NCBI RefSeq assembly: GCF_000721175.1
Contig: NZ_JOEZ01000005.1
Location: 124,001 to 188,000, forward strand
Source: Streptomyces anulatus
GTDB lineage: Bacteria; Actinomycetota; Actinomycetes; Streptomycetales; Streptomycetaceae
Reading direction: 5' to 3'
DNA length: 64,000 nucleotides
The notes under the pieces: generated by a model
Databases searched by the model: none
Seen by the model: the letters and a program-made list of their open reading frames with translations, nothing else
What the model was told of the DNA's origin: nothing
Program-made: the position numbers and the translations under genes
Part shown: positions 32,858 to 41,115 of the stretch, piece after piece
Layout of the letters: every line of letters begins with the position of its first letter
How positions within the stretch are numbered: position 1 is the first letter of the stretch

Positions 32858-35086
32858 ATGCTTGGATCGACTCACGGCACCCTCACCACCGGCTTCCGCG
32901 CCCGGGTGGTGGCCTGCGGCGAGGAGCCGCACGCCGCCGTCGTCAGCCTGCCGACGGCCTCGGCCCGGGGCGGCCTCGACGTCAGCGGGCGACCGCTGCA
33001 CCTGACCGTGCCCGACCTGGACCGCTTCTTCCGGCCCCGATCGGTGGCCGTCGTCGGCGCATCGGACTCCGAGGGCCGTCCCAACACCGGCGTCACCCGG
33101 CAGCTCATCGCCTGGGCCGAGCGGGTCGGGGCCCGACTGCACCCGGTGCACCCGACCCGGCAGGCCGTGTTCGGCAGGGACTGCTTCCCCTCGGTCGCCG
33201 AGGTCCCCGGGCCGGTAGACCTCGCGGTGCTCCTCGTCGCGGACCCGCTCCCGGTGATCGAGGAGCTGGGCGAGGCCAAGGTGCCCTTCGCCGTGGCCTT
33301 CGCCTCCGGGTTCGCCGAGACCGGGGAGGCGGGCGCGGAGGCCCAGGCCCGGCTGGCGGCGGCCGTGGAGCACTCGGGGCTGCGGCTGCTCGGACCGAAC
33401 ACCAACCTGAACGCCTTCGAGAGGTTCCGCGAGGACCTGGAAGGCCCCGCCATCGCCCTGATCACCCAGTCCGGGCACCAGGGCCGCCCGCTCCACGCCC
33501 TCCAGGAACTGGGCATCCGGCTCTCGCACTGGGCCCCCACGGGCAACGAGGCCGATCTGGAGACCGCCGACTTCCTCGCCTACTTCGCGCAGCTCCCCGA
33601 GGTCGGGGCCATCGCCTGTTACGTCGAGGGGTTCAAGGACGGCCGTTCCTTCCTGCTCGCCGCCGACCGGGCCGCCCGCGCCAAGGTCCCCGTCGTCGCC
33701 GTGAAGGTGGGCCGCACGGAGGCCGGGGCCAGGACCGCCGCCTCGCACACCGGGAAGCTGACCGGGGCGGACCAGGTGGTGGACGCGGCGATGCGGCAGT
33801 TCGGGGTGATCCGGGTGAACGGCCTGGACGAACTCCAGGACACCGCGGCCCTGCTGGCCCGCGCCCGGCCGCCGCAGGCCGAGGGGGTCGCGGTGTACTC
33901 GATCTCCGGCGGCACCGGCGCGCACTTCGCGGACCTGGCGACGGCGGCGGGACTCTCCCTGCCCACCCTCTCCCCCGGGAAGCAGGACGAGCTGCACACC
34001 TGGATACCCGGCTACCTGAACGTCGCCAACCCCATCGACAACGGCGGCCACCCGGTCGGCGACTGGCGCGGCCGGAAGATCATCGACGCGATCCTCGCGG
34101 ACCCGTCCGTCGGGGTGCTGATCTGCCCGATCACCGGCCCCTTCCCCCCGATGAGCGACCGGCTCGCCCAGGACCTGGCGGACGCGGCGGAGGCCACCGA
34201 CAAGCTGGTCTGCGTGATCTGGGGCTCCCCCGTCGGCACCGAGGACGCCTACCGCACCACCCTGCTGGGCTCCTCCCGGCTCGCCACCTTCCGTACGTCT
34301 CGCAACTGCGTCACCGCGGTGAAGGCCTACCTGGACCACCACCGTTTCACCGGCCGCTACCGCTCCCCCTTCGAGGACGCCCCGCGCACCCCGTCGCCCT
34401 CCTTCCGCAAGGCGCGGGGCCTGCTGCGGCCTGGGCAGCAGCTCAGCGAGCACGCGGCGAAGCAGCTCCTGCGCGCGTACGGGATCCGGGTGCCGCGCGA
34501 GCAGCTGGTGACCAGCGCGGCGGCGGCGGTCCGGGCGGCGGGCCCGGTCGGCTACCCGGTGGTGATGAAGGCCTCCGGCCCCCGGCTCGCCCACAAGACG
34601 GAGCTGGGCCTGGTGAAGGTCGGCCTCACCTCGGCCAGCCAGGTCCGCGACGCCTACCGCGAGCTGACCGACATCGCCCGGTACGAGTCGGTGGACCTGG
34701 ACGGCGTCCTGGTCTGCCAGATGATCGACCGGGGCGTCGAGATGATGGTCGGGGTCACCCACGACGCCCTCTTCGGCCCGACCGTCACGGTGGGGCTCGG
34801 CGGGGTCCTGGTGGAGGTGCTGCACGACGCGGCGGTCCGGGTGCCGCCGTTCGGCGAGCAGCAGGCCCGGGACATGCTCGGCGAGCTGCGCGGCCGGGCC
34901 CTGCTGGAGGGGGTGCGCGGCGGGCCCCCTGTCGATGTGGACGCGCTCGTCGAAGTGGTGCTGCGGGTACAGCGCATGGCCCTGGAGCTGGGCGACGACC
35001 TGACCGAGCTGGACATCAACCCGCTGGTGGTGCTGGGCCGCGGGCAGGGCGCGGTGGCCCTGGACGCACTGGCGGTGTGCCGGTGA
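32858..35086 (+). CDS. ADP-forming acyl-CoA synthetase (acetate-CoA ligase family)
   Basis: 742 residues from ATG at 32858 (AGGAG 11 nt upstream; GTG at 32846 is a weaker option). The order is CoA-binding domain (RSVAVVGASDSEGRPNTG near 60-77), ligase domains with ALITQSGHQGRP near 200 and SHTGKLTGADQVVDAAM near 293, and a C-terminal ATP-grasp domain (YPVVMKASGPRLAHKTELG near 565, ELDINPLVV at the end). Such fused enzymes convert acid, ATP and CoA to acyl-CoA with a phospho-His intermediate; some actinobacterial members lack activity. It overlaps the enoyl-CoA hydratase gene (GTGA), so they form an operon. Confidence 0.88.
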   Translation: MLGSTHGTLTTGFRARVVACGEEPHAAVVSLPTASARGGLDVSGRPLHLTVPDLDRFFRPRSVAVVGASDSEGRPNTGVTRQLIAWAERVGARLHPVHPTRQAVFGRDCFPSVAEVPGPVDLAVLLVADPLPVIEELGEAKVPFAVAFASGFAETGEAGAEAQARLAAAVEHSGLRLLGPNTNLNAFERFREDLEGPAIALITQSGHQGRPLHALQELGIRLSHWAPTGNEADLETADFLAYFAQLPEVGAIACYVEGFKDGRSFLLAADRAARAKVPVVAVKVGRTEAGARTAASHTGKLTGADQVVDAAMRQFGVIRVNGLDELQDTAALLARARPPQAEGVAVYSISGGTGAHFADLATAAGLSLPTLSPGKQDELHTWIPGYLNVANPIDNGGHPVGDWRGRKIIDAILADPSVGVLICPITGPFPPMSDRLAQDLADAAEATDKLVCVIWGSPVGTEDAYRTTLLGSSRLATFRTSRNCVTAVKAYLDHHRFTGRYRSPFEDAPRTPSPSFRKARGLLRPGQQLSEHAAKQLLRAYGIRVPREQLVTSAAAAVRAAGPVGYPVVMKASGPRLAHKTELGLVKVGLTSASQVRDAYRELTDIARYESVDLDGVLVCQMIDRGVEMMVGVTHDALFGPTVTVGLGGVLVEVLHDAAVRVPPFGEQQARDMLGELRGRALLEGVRGGPPVDVDALVEVVLRVQRMALELGDDLTELDINPLVVLGRGQGAVALDALAVCR

Positions 35087-36048
35087 GCGGGGAGGCGGCG
35101 GGCACCGGCCCGGAGGCGGGTGCGGACGCGGGCACGCCGAGCACCGGGCCGGGGGCACGGCCGGAGGAGGAGGCGGCGGGCACCGGGGCGAGTGCGGACA
35201 CGAGCACGCCGAGCACCGGGCCGGGGGCGGCCACGGGCACACCGGCCAGCGGGCCGGAGACGGAGACCGTCCTGCACTCGCTCGGCGGCGGCGTCTCCTG
35301 GATCACCCTCAACCGGCCCGAGGCCATGAACGCCGTCACCTGGGACCAGCGGGAACGCATCATCGCCCTGCTCGCCGAGGCCTCCGCCGACCCCGCCGTA
35401 CGGGCCGTCGTGCTCACCGCCACCGGCCGCGGCTTCTGCGCGGGCGCCGACCTGCGCGGCACCCGGGCCCCCACCCGCGAACGGGTCGCCGGGGACGTCG
35501 CCCGGACGATACGGCTCGGCGCACAGCGGCTCATCGCCGCCGTGCTCGACTGCGAGAAGCCGGTGATCGCCGCCGTCAACGGGACGGCGGCCGGGATCGG
35601 CGCGCACCTGGCGTTCGCCTGCGATCTGGTCCTGGCGGCCGACACGGCGAAGTTCATCGAGGTCTTCGTACGCCGGGGGCTCGTCCCGGACGGCGGCGGC
35701 GCGTATCTGCTGCCCCGGCTGGTGGGACCGCAGCGCGCCAAGGAGCTGATGTTCTTCGGGGACGCCCTCACGGCGGCGGACGCCGAGCGCCTGGGCCTGG
35801 TCAACCGCACCGTCCCGGGCGGGGAGCTGGAGTCCCTCGCCGAGGAGTGGGCCGGCCGGCTGGCGGCGGGCCCCACCCGGGCCCTCGCCCTCACCAAGCA
35901 GCTGCTGAACGCCTCCCTGGACGGCGACCGGGCCTCCGCGTTCGCGGCCGAGGCCGCCGCCCAGGAGATCAACATGACCACCCGCGACGCCGACGAGGGC
36001 GTGGCGTCCTTCGTCGAGCGCCGGTCGCCGGAGTACCGGGGCTCCTGA
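35083..36048 (+). CDS. Enoyl-CoA hydratase with low-complexity N-terminal extension
   Basis: 321 residues from GTG at 35083, overlapping the previous stop. The crotonase domain starts near residue 60: VSWITLNRPEAMNAVTW, GRGFCAGADLRG and NGTAAGIGAHLAFACDLVLA (both oxyanion-hole loops), then RGLVPDGGGAYLLPRLVG. The first 58 residues are Gly/Thr/Pro/Glu repeats (TPSTGPGA twice) coming from a 72-bp tandem duplication, including a 25-bp exact repeat at 35132-35156 and 35204-35228. Hydratases normally lack this part. The true start might be an internal codon. Confidence 0.85.
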   Translation: MSGEAAGTGPEAGADAGTPSTGPGARPEEEAAGTGASADTSTPSTGPGAATGTPASGPETETVLHSLGGGVSWITLNRPEAMNAVTWDQRERIIALLAEASADPAVRAVVLTATGRGFCAGADLRGTRAPTRERVAGDVARTIRLGAQRLIAAVLDCEKPVIAAVNGTAAGIGAHLAFACDLVLAADTAKFIEVFVRRGLVPDGGGAYLLPRLVGPQRAKELMFFGDALTAADAERLGLVNRTVPGGELESLAEEWAGRLAAGPTRALALTKQLLNASLDGDRASAFAAEAAAQEINMTTRDADEGVASFVERRSPEYRGS

Positions 36049-36073
36049 GAGGGGCGCCCCCGCCGCGGGGCTC

Positions 36074-36127
36074 AGAGCCTGTCGGGTGGCCTTCGACCGC
36101 CCGGTCAGAGGTCACCCGACAGGCTCT
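36074..36127. terminator. 15-bp stem hairpin, repeated element A
   Basis: AGAGCCTGTCGGGTG at 36074-36088 pairs perfectly with 36113-36127 between convergent genes. Its right half (CCGCCCGGTCAGAGGTCACC and onward) is the same as a second copy at 50990-51029, so it is a dispersed terminator-type repeat. Confidence 0.8.
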
Positions 36128-36136
36128 TGAGGGGGA

Positions 36137-37072
36137 TCAGTCGGCCACCGGCGGGTTGAAGCGGTGGAAGTCGGGTTCCGACCAGCGCAGCGGGGACGCG
36201 GCGGCGATCTCCCGTACGGCGGTGACCTCGAACTCCACGAGGCGCTCCGCCCCCGGCACCCGGGCCACCTCGTCCGCGTCCCAGACCGTGCGGGCGGAGC
36301 CGGTCAGGTGGAGGGAGGACCCGGTCTCCCAGTCGGGCACGAAGAGGCCGGCGGCCGGGTTGAGTTCGAGGTTGCCCAGGGTCAGGAACATGCCGTTGCC
36401 CGCGTAGTCGGGCCAGCGCAGCAGCCGGGGCGTGAGCACCTGGACGAAGCCCGGGTTGCCGCCCCGGTGCGAGGCGTCGGCGTCGCCCCGGTCGGAGGCG
36501 GTGGCGACGAAGAAGGTGTCGGCGGCCTGCACCGCCTGCTGCTGCGCGGGGCTCAGGGCGTCGCCGTCCGTGACCGTGTGCAGCGACCCGGTCTCCTCGC
36601 CCGGAGCGATCCGGTGGGCTTCGCGCACCTGGATGTACTTGGGGCAGTTGGCGATGGTCTCGTCGAGGTCGACGCGGAGCCCGTCGCCGTCACGGACCGC
36701 CCGGCCGTTCATCCGCATCCGCCGACGGGTGGCCGGTTCGATGCCGATCATGCCGATCCGGACGGGGGCGGAACCACCCGTGCCGGCGCCGGACAGCAGA
36801 CCGGCCAGCGGGTCGCCGGGCAGGGGCAGTGCGCCGATGGCCAGGGTGTCGGGCGCGGGAACGCTGAGGAATCCCGGTTCGCCGGTGAGCTGGGTCGCCC
36901 AGATCCGCCCTCGCTCGTCCGCGCCGCCCACCACCAGGAAGGGCTGCTGGGCCAGGAAGTCCACCGCCACCTCCGGGATGTCGGAGCGGATGGCCCGCTG
37001 CGCACTCGCCGCCCGCCGGGCGAGGCCCGCCCGCTCCTGCACGGCGATCTCACCCTGGTGGTATCCGCTCAT
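36137..37072 (-). CDS. PNPOx-like flavin-binding split-barrel protein
   Basis: 311 residues. Split-barrel blocks include DFLAQQPFLVVGGADERGRIWAT, FLSVPAPDTLAIGALPLPGD, VRIGMIGIEPATRRRMRMNG, and a second half TFFVATASDRGDADASHRGG plus LTLGNLELNPAAGLFVPDWE and LHLTGSARTVWD. This two-lobed form is found in FMN- or F420-binding oxidoreductases of the pyridoxamine oxidase superfamily, often fused to or beside ferredoxin reductases. It lies downstream of a VOC gene on the same strand, 27 bp away, probably as one operon. Confidence 0.8.
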   Translation of the reverse strand: MSGYHQGEIAVQERAGLARRAASAQRAIRSDIPEVAVDFLAQQPFLVVGGADERGRIWATQLTGEPGFLSVPAPDTLAIGALPLPGDPLAGLLSGAGTGGSAPVRIGMIGIEPATRRRMRMNGRAVRDGDGLRVDLDETIANCPKYIQVREAHRIAPGEETGSLHTVTDGDALSPAQQQAVQAADTFFVATASDRGDADASHRGGNPGFVQVLTPRLLRWPDYAGNGMFLTLGNLELNPAAGLFVPDWETGSSLHLTGSARTVWDADEVARVPGAERLVEFEVTAVREIAAASPLRWSEPDFHRFNPPVAD

Positions 37073-37099
37073 GGCCCTGCACCTTTCCTTTCCGCCGGT

Positions 37100-37555
37100 C
37101 TAGAAGAAGCCGCAGGTGGGAGCACCGGCGGTCGGGGCGTCCGCCGGGTCGGCGCCGGTCGGCGCGTAGACCTCCAGGCGGATGCCGTCGGGGTCGGTGA
37201 AGAAGATGCCGCCCGAGGTGCCGCTCTCGCCGTGCGGTACGACGCCCTCGTGGGCGAACTCCGTGCCCAGCCCGCGCAGAACCTCTTCGGTGGCCCGGAC
37301 CTCCTCGACGGAGTCCACCTGGAACGAGAGGTGGTGGAGACCGGGGAGGTCCGTCGCGAACGTGCCCTCGCTCTGCTGCCACAGGGTCACCACGAGCCGG
37401 GAGTCGCGCCCCAGGAAGACCCAGCGGCGATCGGCGTCCTTGCCTTCGGCCAGCACCTCGAAGTCGAAGACCTCGCGGTAGAAGGCGGCCGAGCGTTCCA
37501 GGTCGGTGACGTTGAGGCCGACGTGACCCGTCTGGAGGTTCTTCGCCTTGCTCAT
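37100..37555 (-). CDS. VOC family dioxygenase-like protein
   Basis: 151 residues: HVGLNVTDLERSAAFYREVFDFE, LVVTLWQQSEG, LHHLSFQVDSVEEVRATEEVL, GIFFTDPDGIRLEVYAPTG. H11, H74 and E127 (approximate) fit a metal triad of extradiol or fosfomycin-type members. It leads a two-gene unit with the flavin protein. The regulator of CGNR type starts divergently 170 bp away and is the likely controller. Confidence 0.85.
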   Translation of the reverse strand: MSKAKNLQTGHVGLNVTDLERSAAFYREVFDFEVLAEGKDADRRWVFLGRDSRLVVTLWQQSEGTFATDLPGLHHLSFQVDSVEEVRATEEVLRGLGTEFAHEGVVPHGESGTSGGIFFTDPDGIRLEVYAPTGADPADAPTAGAPTCGFF

Positions 37556-37724
37556 GGTCGATCCCGTTCCTTCGGTCAGGGCCGCGAGGTTTCTCGTAAC
37601 CGTTGATATCGAGTTTGAGGGTTAGAAGAGAGATACGTCAACCGGTGATCTTCATTTGGCTGGTTATGATCGATGGATCAGTCACCCCCCTCCCGCGTCC
37701 CCGCGGGGCGGAAGGAGCCCAGTC
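37556..37724. promoter_or_regulatory. AT-rich divergent promoter region, VOC/CGNR regulator
   Basis: This 169-bp region between the VOC gene and the CGNR gene is much richer in A/T than its surroundings (TTGATATCGAGTTTGAGG, TTCATTTGGCTGGTTATG). GGTGAT at 37645-37650 faces ATCAGTCACC near 37677-37686. It contains no copy of the 15-bp operator, so this pair of units is probably regulated separately. Confidence 0.45.
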
Positions 37725-38342
37725 GTGCCGCATCCCCCCGGGGCCGACCCCCGGCCGCTGACCGGCGAGCCGCTCGCCCTCGATCTGCTCAACACCCGCT
37801 GGATCGACGGGGACGGCCCGCACGACCTGCTGGACTCCGTGGCCGGTCTGGCCGTCTGGCTGGACAGCCCTCCGGTACGCGAACACCTCCACCCCGCCCC
37901 GGCCGCCGGCCGGCCCCCGGGCGCCGCCCCCGCCCCGGCCGCCGACCGCGCCACGCTGGACCGGCTGCTCCGCGCCCGGGCGGCGCTCGACACCCTGGCC
38001 GCCGCGGCCGCCCGTCAGGATCCGGCCACCCCCGAGGGCGCCGACCGGCTGAACGAGGTCCTCTCCCACGGGCGCATCCGCCGCACACTGGGGGCCGACG
38101 GGGCGCCGGAGTCCGTGGTGGAGGTGGACGACCCCTCCTGGGTCCCCGCCTGGCACGCGGCGGAGAACTGGCTGCGGCTGGTCGCGGACCGGCCCGACCG
38201 CATCCGCCCCTGCGCGAACCACGCCTGCGTCCTGCACTTCTACGACGTCTCCAAGAACGGAACGCGCCGCTGGTGCTCCATGGCGGGCTGCGGCAACCGC
38301 GCGAAGGCGCAGCGCCACTACGCCCGGCGCTCCGGGAACTGA
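37725..38342 (+). CDS. CGNR zinc-finger transcriptional regulator
   Basis: 205 residues from GTG at 37725 behind GAAGGAG. The N-terminal ABATE-type domain has PLALDLLNTRWIDGDGPHDLLD. The C-terminal CGNR finger reads IRPCANHACVLHFYDVS, then RRWCSMAGCGNRAKAQRHY, with four cysteines for zinc. These proteins are DNA-binding stress regulators. It is divergent from the VOC-flavoprotein unit, which it probably controls. Confidence 0.88.
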   Translation: MPHPPGADPRPLTGEPLALDLLNTRWIDGDGPHDLLDSVAGLAVWLDSPPVREHLHPAPAAGRPPGAAPAPAADRATLDRLLRARAALDTLAAAAARQDPATPEGADRLNEVLSHGRIRRTLGADGAPESVVEVDDPSWVPAWHAAENWLRLVADRPDRIRPCANHACVLHFYDVSKNGTRRWCSMAGCGNRAKAQRHYARRSGN

Positions 38343-38398
38343 CACCCGGAGCCCGGCATCCGGTCCCGCCCGGACCGGCCGTCCCCACGGGTTCACAT

Positions 38399-38413
38399 CT
38401 GACGACCTGTCAG
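38399..38413. promoter_or_regulatory. Operator copy 7 (CTGACGACCTGTCAG)
   Basis: A perfect-arm 15-bp site ending 5 bp before the first ATG of the flavin reductase gene, the same spacing as copy 3 before the Ltp gene. Confidence 0.75.
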
Positions 38414-38418
38414 CTCTA

Positions 38419-39057
38419 ATGGACGGTGTGATGGGACACGCAGGCATGGCCGCCACCGCCGTCCGGTACCTCAGGTCCGTCGGCGCCGCCACGACAGCCG
38501 CACCGGGGGCACCGGCCGGGACACCGCCCGAGGCCCTGCCCCGGCCGGATCTCAGGGCCGTCCGGGACGACGAGCGGCCACCCGTCGCCCCGGAGGAGTT
38601 CCGGCGCGTGCTGGGGCACTTCGCCAGCGGCGTCACCGTGGTCACGGCCCGCGACGCGGACGGGCCGGCGGGCTTCGCCTGCCAGTCCTTCGCCTCGCTC
38701 TCGCTGGACCCGCCGCTGGTGTCCTTCATGGTCGCCCGTACGTCGACGACCTGGCCGCGCATCGCCCGCGCCGGGGCGTTCTGCGTGAACATCCTGGGGG
38801 CCGGACAGGGTGCGCTCTGCCGGGGGTTCGCGGTGAGCGGGGCCGACAAGTTCGCGGGGGTGGCCTACGAGGACGCCCCGGCGACCGGATCGCCGCTGCT
38901 GGACTCCGTACCCGCCTGGATCGACTGCCGCATCCACGCCGTCCACACCGGCGGCGACCATCTCATCGTGGTCGGCCGGGTGGAGGCGCTGGGGGCGGCG
39001 GAGGAGGGCGAGCCCCTCCTGTTCCACCGGGGGGCGTTCGGCCGGTTCAGCCGCTAA
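38419..39057 (+). CDS. Flavin reductase (HsaB/HpaC family)
   Basis: Up to 212 residues; ATGs at 38419, 38434 and 38446 are possible, and I keep the first because the operator spacing matches another unit. The FMN-binding domain starts near residue 55: FRRVLGHFASGVTVVTARDADGPAGFACQSFASLSLDPPLVSF in pieces, then CVNILGAGQGALCRGFA, DKFAG and HLIVVGRVEAL. Such enzymes supply reduced flavin to two-component monooxygenases like HsaA. No oxygenase subunit is in the window, which is odd. Confidence 0.85.
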   Translation: MDGVMGHAGMAATAVRYLRSVGAATTAAPGAPAGTPPEALPRPDLRAVRDDERPPVAPEEFRRVLGHFASGVTVVTARDADGPAGFACQSFASLSLDPPLVSFMVARTSTTWPRIARAGAFCVNILGAGQGALCRGFAVSGADKFAGVAYEDAPATGSPLLDSVPAWIDCRIHAVHTGGDHLIVVGRVEALGAAEEGEPLLFHRGAFGRFSR

Positions 39058-39201
39058 GCCCTTAGGCCCTGTCTGACGATTTCCGTCATGGTTCGCAGGG
39101 ATCGGGCCACGACTGGTCCCCCGTTCGGGCCGATCGGTCTCCGAGGTGATCCGGGGGAGACGGCCCAGGTGTGTCGTCCCCCGGACCAGGGCCGGACCCG
39201 G

Positions 39202-39681
39202 TCAGGATCCGCCGGACCCGCCCTGACGCGTAGCGAGCCGCCGGGCCGCCGCGTGGACGGCCCAGGCCGCCGCCGCGCCCACCGCATACCAGAGCAGGTC
39301 CGGTGCGTTGAAGGTCGAGCCGAGCACCAGCCGGGCGACCGTGCTGTGCGCCGACAGCTCCGCCGGTACGCCGGTGAGCTGCGCGAACTCGACCGCCCAG
39401 CTCACCGCCAGCGCCGTGGAGGCCACCACGACCGGCCGTGCGCGGGGCGCGCAGAAGGCGACGAGGGTGCAGAGCAGCACCGTGTAGAGCGCGCTCCCCG
39501 CGTACTTGGCGAAGGCACCGTCCGCCCCGGCGCGCACGGCGAGGCCCGAGGCGACGGTGACGACGGCCGCCACCGCCGCGACCGCACGAATCCTGGACGC
39601 GCGGGCCGGGACCGCGCGGACGGTGAGCGGGCGCACCGCGGAGTCGTCGGAGGGCTCCGAGGGCCGGGCCGGGAGCCTCAT
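39202..39681 (-). CDS. DUF2809 family membrane protein
   Basis: 159 residues from ATG at 39681, overlapping the end of the upstream MFS remnant (ATGA). Four hydrophobic helices (AVAAVAAVVTVASGLAV; YAGSALYTVLLCTLVAFCA; VVVASTALAVSWAVEFAQL; APDLLWYAVGAAAAWAVHA) with the motif EFAQLTGVP and STFNAPDLLWYAVG of the DUF2809 family. Function unknown. Confidence 0.8.
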   Translation of the reverse strand: MRLPARPSEPSDDSAVRPLTVRAVPARASRIRAVAAVAAVVTVASGLAVRAGADGAFAKYAGSALYTVLLCTLVAFCAPRARPVVVASTALAVSWAVEFAQLTGVPAELSAHSTVARLVLGSTFNAPDLLWYAVGAAAAWAVHAAARRLATRQGGSGGS

Positions 39682-40019
39682 ACGAGCCCGATCCTCTTGA
39701 ACCGCCGGACCGGCCGGGCCACCAACAGCACTGCCACCACCCCCATGTTGATCACGGCCGCCGCCACCAGGAGCTCCGGCGCCCCGACCGCCTCGGCCAC
39801 CGGGCCCGCCAGGGCGCGGCCCGCCGCGACCATCAGGAGCGAGCCCGCCACATCGTAGGCGTGCGGCAGGTTCAGGGCCTCCGGCGGGACGTGCGTCTGG
39901 ACCGTCGTGGACCACATCACCAGCCAGAACGCGGCCGACCCGCCCGCCGGCACCAGCACCGGCATCCCGAGCGCCGGCACCAGCAGGCTCACCGCCACCA
40001 GCGGCAACGCCACCGCCAC
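39678..40019 (-). pseudogene. C-terminal remnant of an MFS transporter
   Basis: 113 codons read VALPLVAVSLLVPALGMPVLV, then FWLVMWSTTVQTHVPPEALN, LPHAYDVAGSLLMVAAG and VAAAVINMGVVAVLLVARPVRR, three or four helices matching the end of an MFS carrier of about 400 residues. Upstream the frame runs straight into the end of the alcohol dehydrogenase gene with no MFS sequence, so some 280 residues are missing. Translation may still occur to couple the DUF2809 gene. Confidence 0.65.
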
Positions 40020-40065
40020 CGCCGCCGGCGGGTGCGAAGGGGCCCGGTCGTGCTGAACCGGCTGC

Positions 40066-41115
40066 TCAGAAGACCAGGACCCCCCGGGCCACCCGCCCGT
40101 GGTGCGCGTCGTCGGCCGCCTTGGCGAAGTCCTCCAACGGGTACGTCTCCGTCACCAGCTCGTCCAGCAGCAGCCGGCCCTCCCGGTAGAGGTCCGCGTA
40201 CAGGGCGATGTCCCGCTGCGGCCGCGATGAGCCGTAGCGGCAGCCGAGGATCGACTTGTCCAGGTACATCGAGGAGACCAGGAACGACGCCTCAGCGCTC
40301 GCCGCCGGTACGCCCAGCAGCACGGCCTGGCCGTGCCGGTCGAGCAGGTCGACCGCCCGGCGGATCAGCTCGGTGCGGCCGACGCACTCGAAGGCGTGGT
40401 CGGCCCCGTCGGGCAGGATGTCCCGCACCCCTTCGGCGCTCGTCAGGAAGTGCGTGGCGCCGAACTGCCGGGCCACCGCCTCCTTGGCCGGGTTGCTGTC
40501 GACGGCGACGATCGTCAACGCGCCTGCCAGCCGGGCTCCTTGGAGCACGTTGAGGCCGATGCCGCCGGTGCCGATGACCACGACGGTGTCGCCCCGGTCG
40601 ACCTTCGCCCGGTTGAGGACGGCCCCGACGCCGGTCAGGACCCCGCATCCGATCAGGGCGGCGGAGGTGAGGGGCAGATCGGCCGGGATCCTGACGGCCT
40701 GGACGGCGCGCACCACCGTACGTTCCGCGAAGGCGGAGTTGGAGGCGAACTGGAACAGCGGCTTCCCGCCCCGCGAGAACGGCCGGCCCGGACGCCCGAT
40801 CGCCTTGCGGCACATGGTCGGTCTGCCCCGGTCGCACTGGGCGCAGGCCCCGCAGTTGGCGAGGGTGGACAGCGCGACGTGATCACCGGGCCGTACGTGG
40901 CCGACGCCCGGCCCGACCGCTTCCACCACGCCCGCGCCCTCGTGGCCGAGCACGACGGGGACGGGGAAGGGGATCGTGCCGTCGATCACCGACAGGTCGC
41001 TGTGGCAGAGTCCGGCGGCGGCGACGGCCACCAGCACCTCCCCGGGGCCCGGGTCGCGTATCTCCAGGTCGTCCACGACCTCGGTCCGTGTGCCGTCGAA
41101 GACGACGCCTCTCAT
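40066..41115 (-). CDS. Zinc-dependent alcohol dehydrogenase (NDMA-type/AdhD-like)
   Basis: 349 residues; the ATG at 41115 overlaps the acyl-CoA dehydrogenase stop (ATGA). Catalytic zinc ligands C37 (GLCHSD) and GHE at 57-59; structural zinc cysteines in CGACAQCDRGRPTMC; NAD site VIGTGGIGLNVLQGA. The insert RPFSRGGKPLFQFASNSAFAE is typical of class III-like mycofactocin-linked enzymes such as Mtb AdhD. It oxidises an alcohol in the same pathway as the co-expressed dehydrogenase. Confidence 0.88.
   Translation of the reverse strand: MRGVVFDGTRTEVVDDLEIRDPGPGEVLVAVAAAGLCHSDLSVIDGTIPFPVPVVLGHEGAGVVEAVGPGVGHVRPGDHVALSTLANCGACAQCDRGRPTMCRKAIGRPGRPFSRGGKPLFQFASNSAFAERTVVRAVQAVRIPADLPLTSAALIGCGVLTGVGAVLNRAKVDRGDTVVVIGTGGIGLNVLQGARLAGALTIVAVDSNPAKEAVARQFGATHFLTSAEGVRDILPDGADHAFECVGRTELIRRAVDLLDRHGQAVLLGVPAASAEASFLVSSMYLDKSILGCRYGSSRPQRDIALYADLYREGRLLLDELVTETYPLEDFAKAADDAHHGRVARGVLVF

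Noticed and set aside
32743..36048. Very long open frame of over 1000 codons across the synthetase and hydratase genes
   Set aside because: Only the last part (from 35083) is a gene; the rest is an out-of-frame, Arg/Pro-rich shadow of the synthetase caused by high GC.
39069..39085. CTGACGATTTCCGTCAT after the flavin reductase
   Set aside because: It resembles the operator but the arm spacing is wrong (TGACG-N5-CGTCA) and it lies downstream of a gene, not before one.
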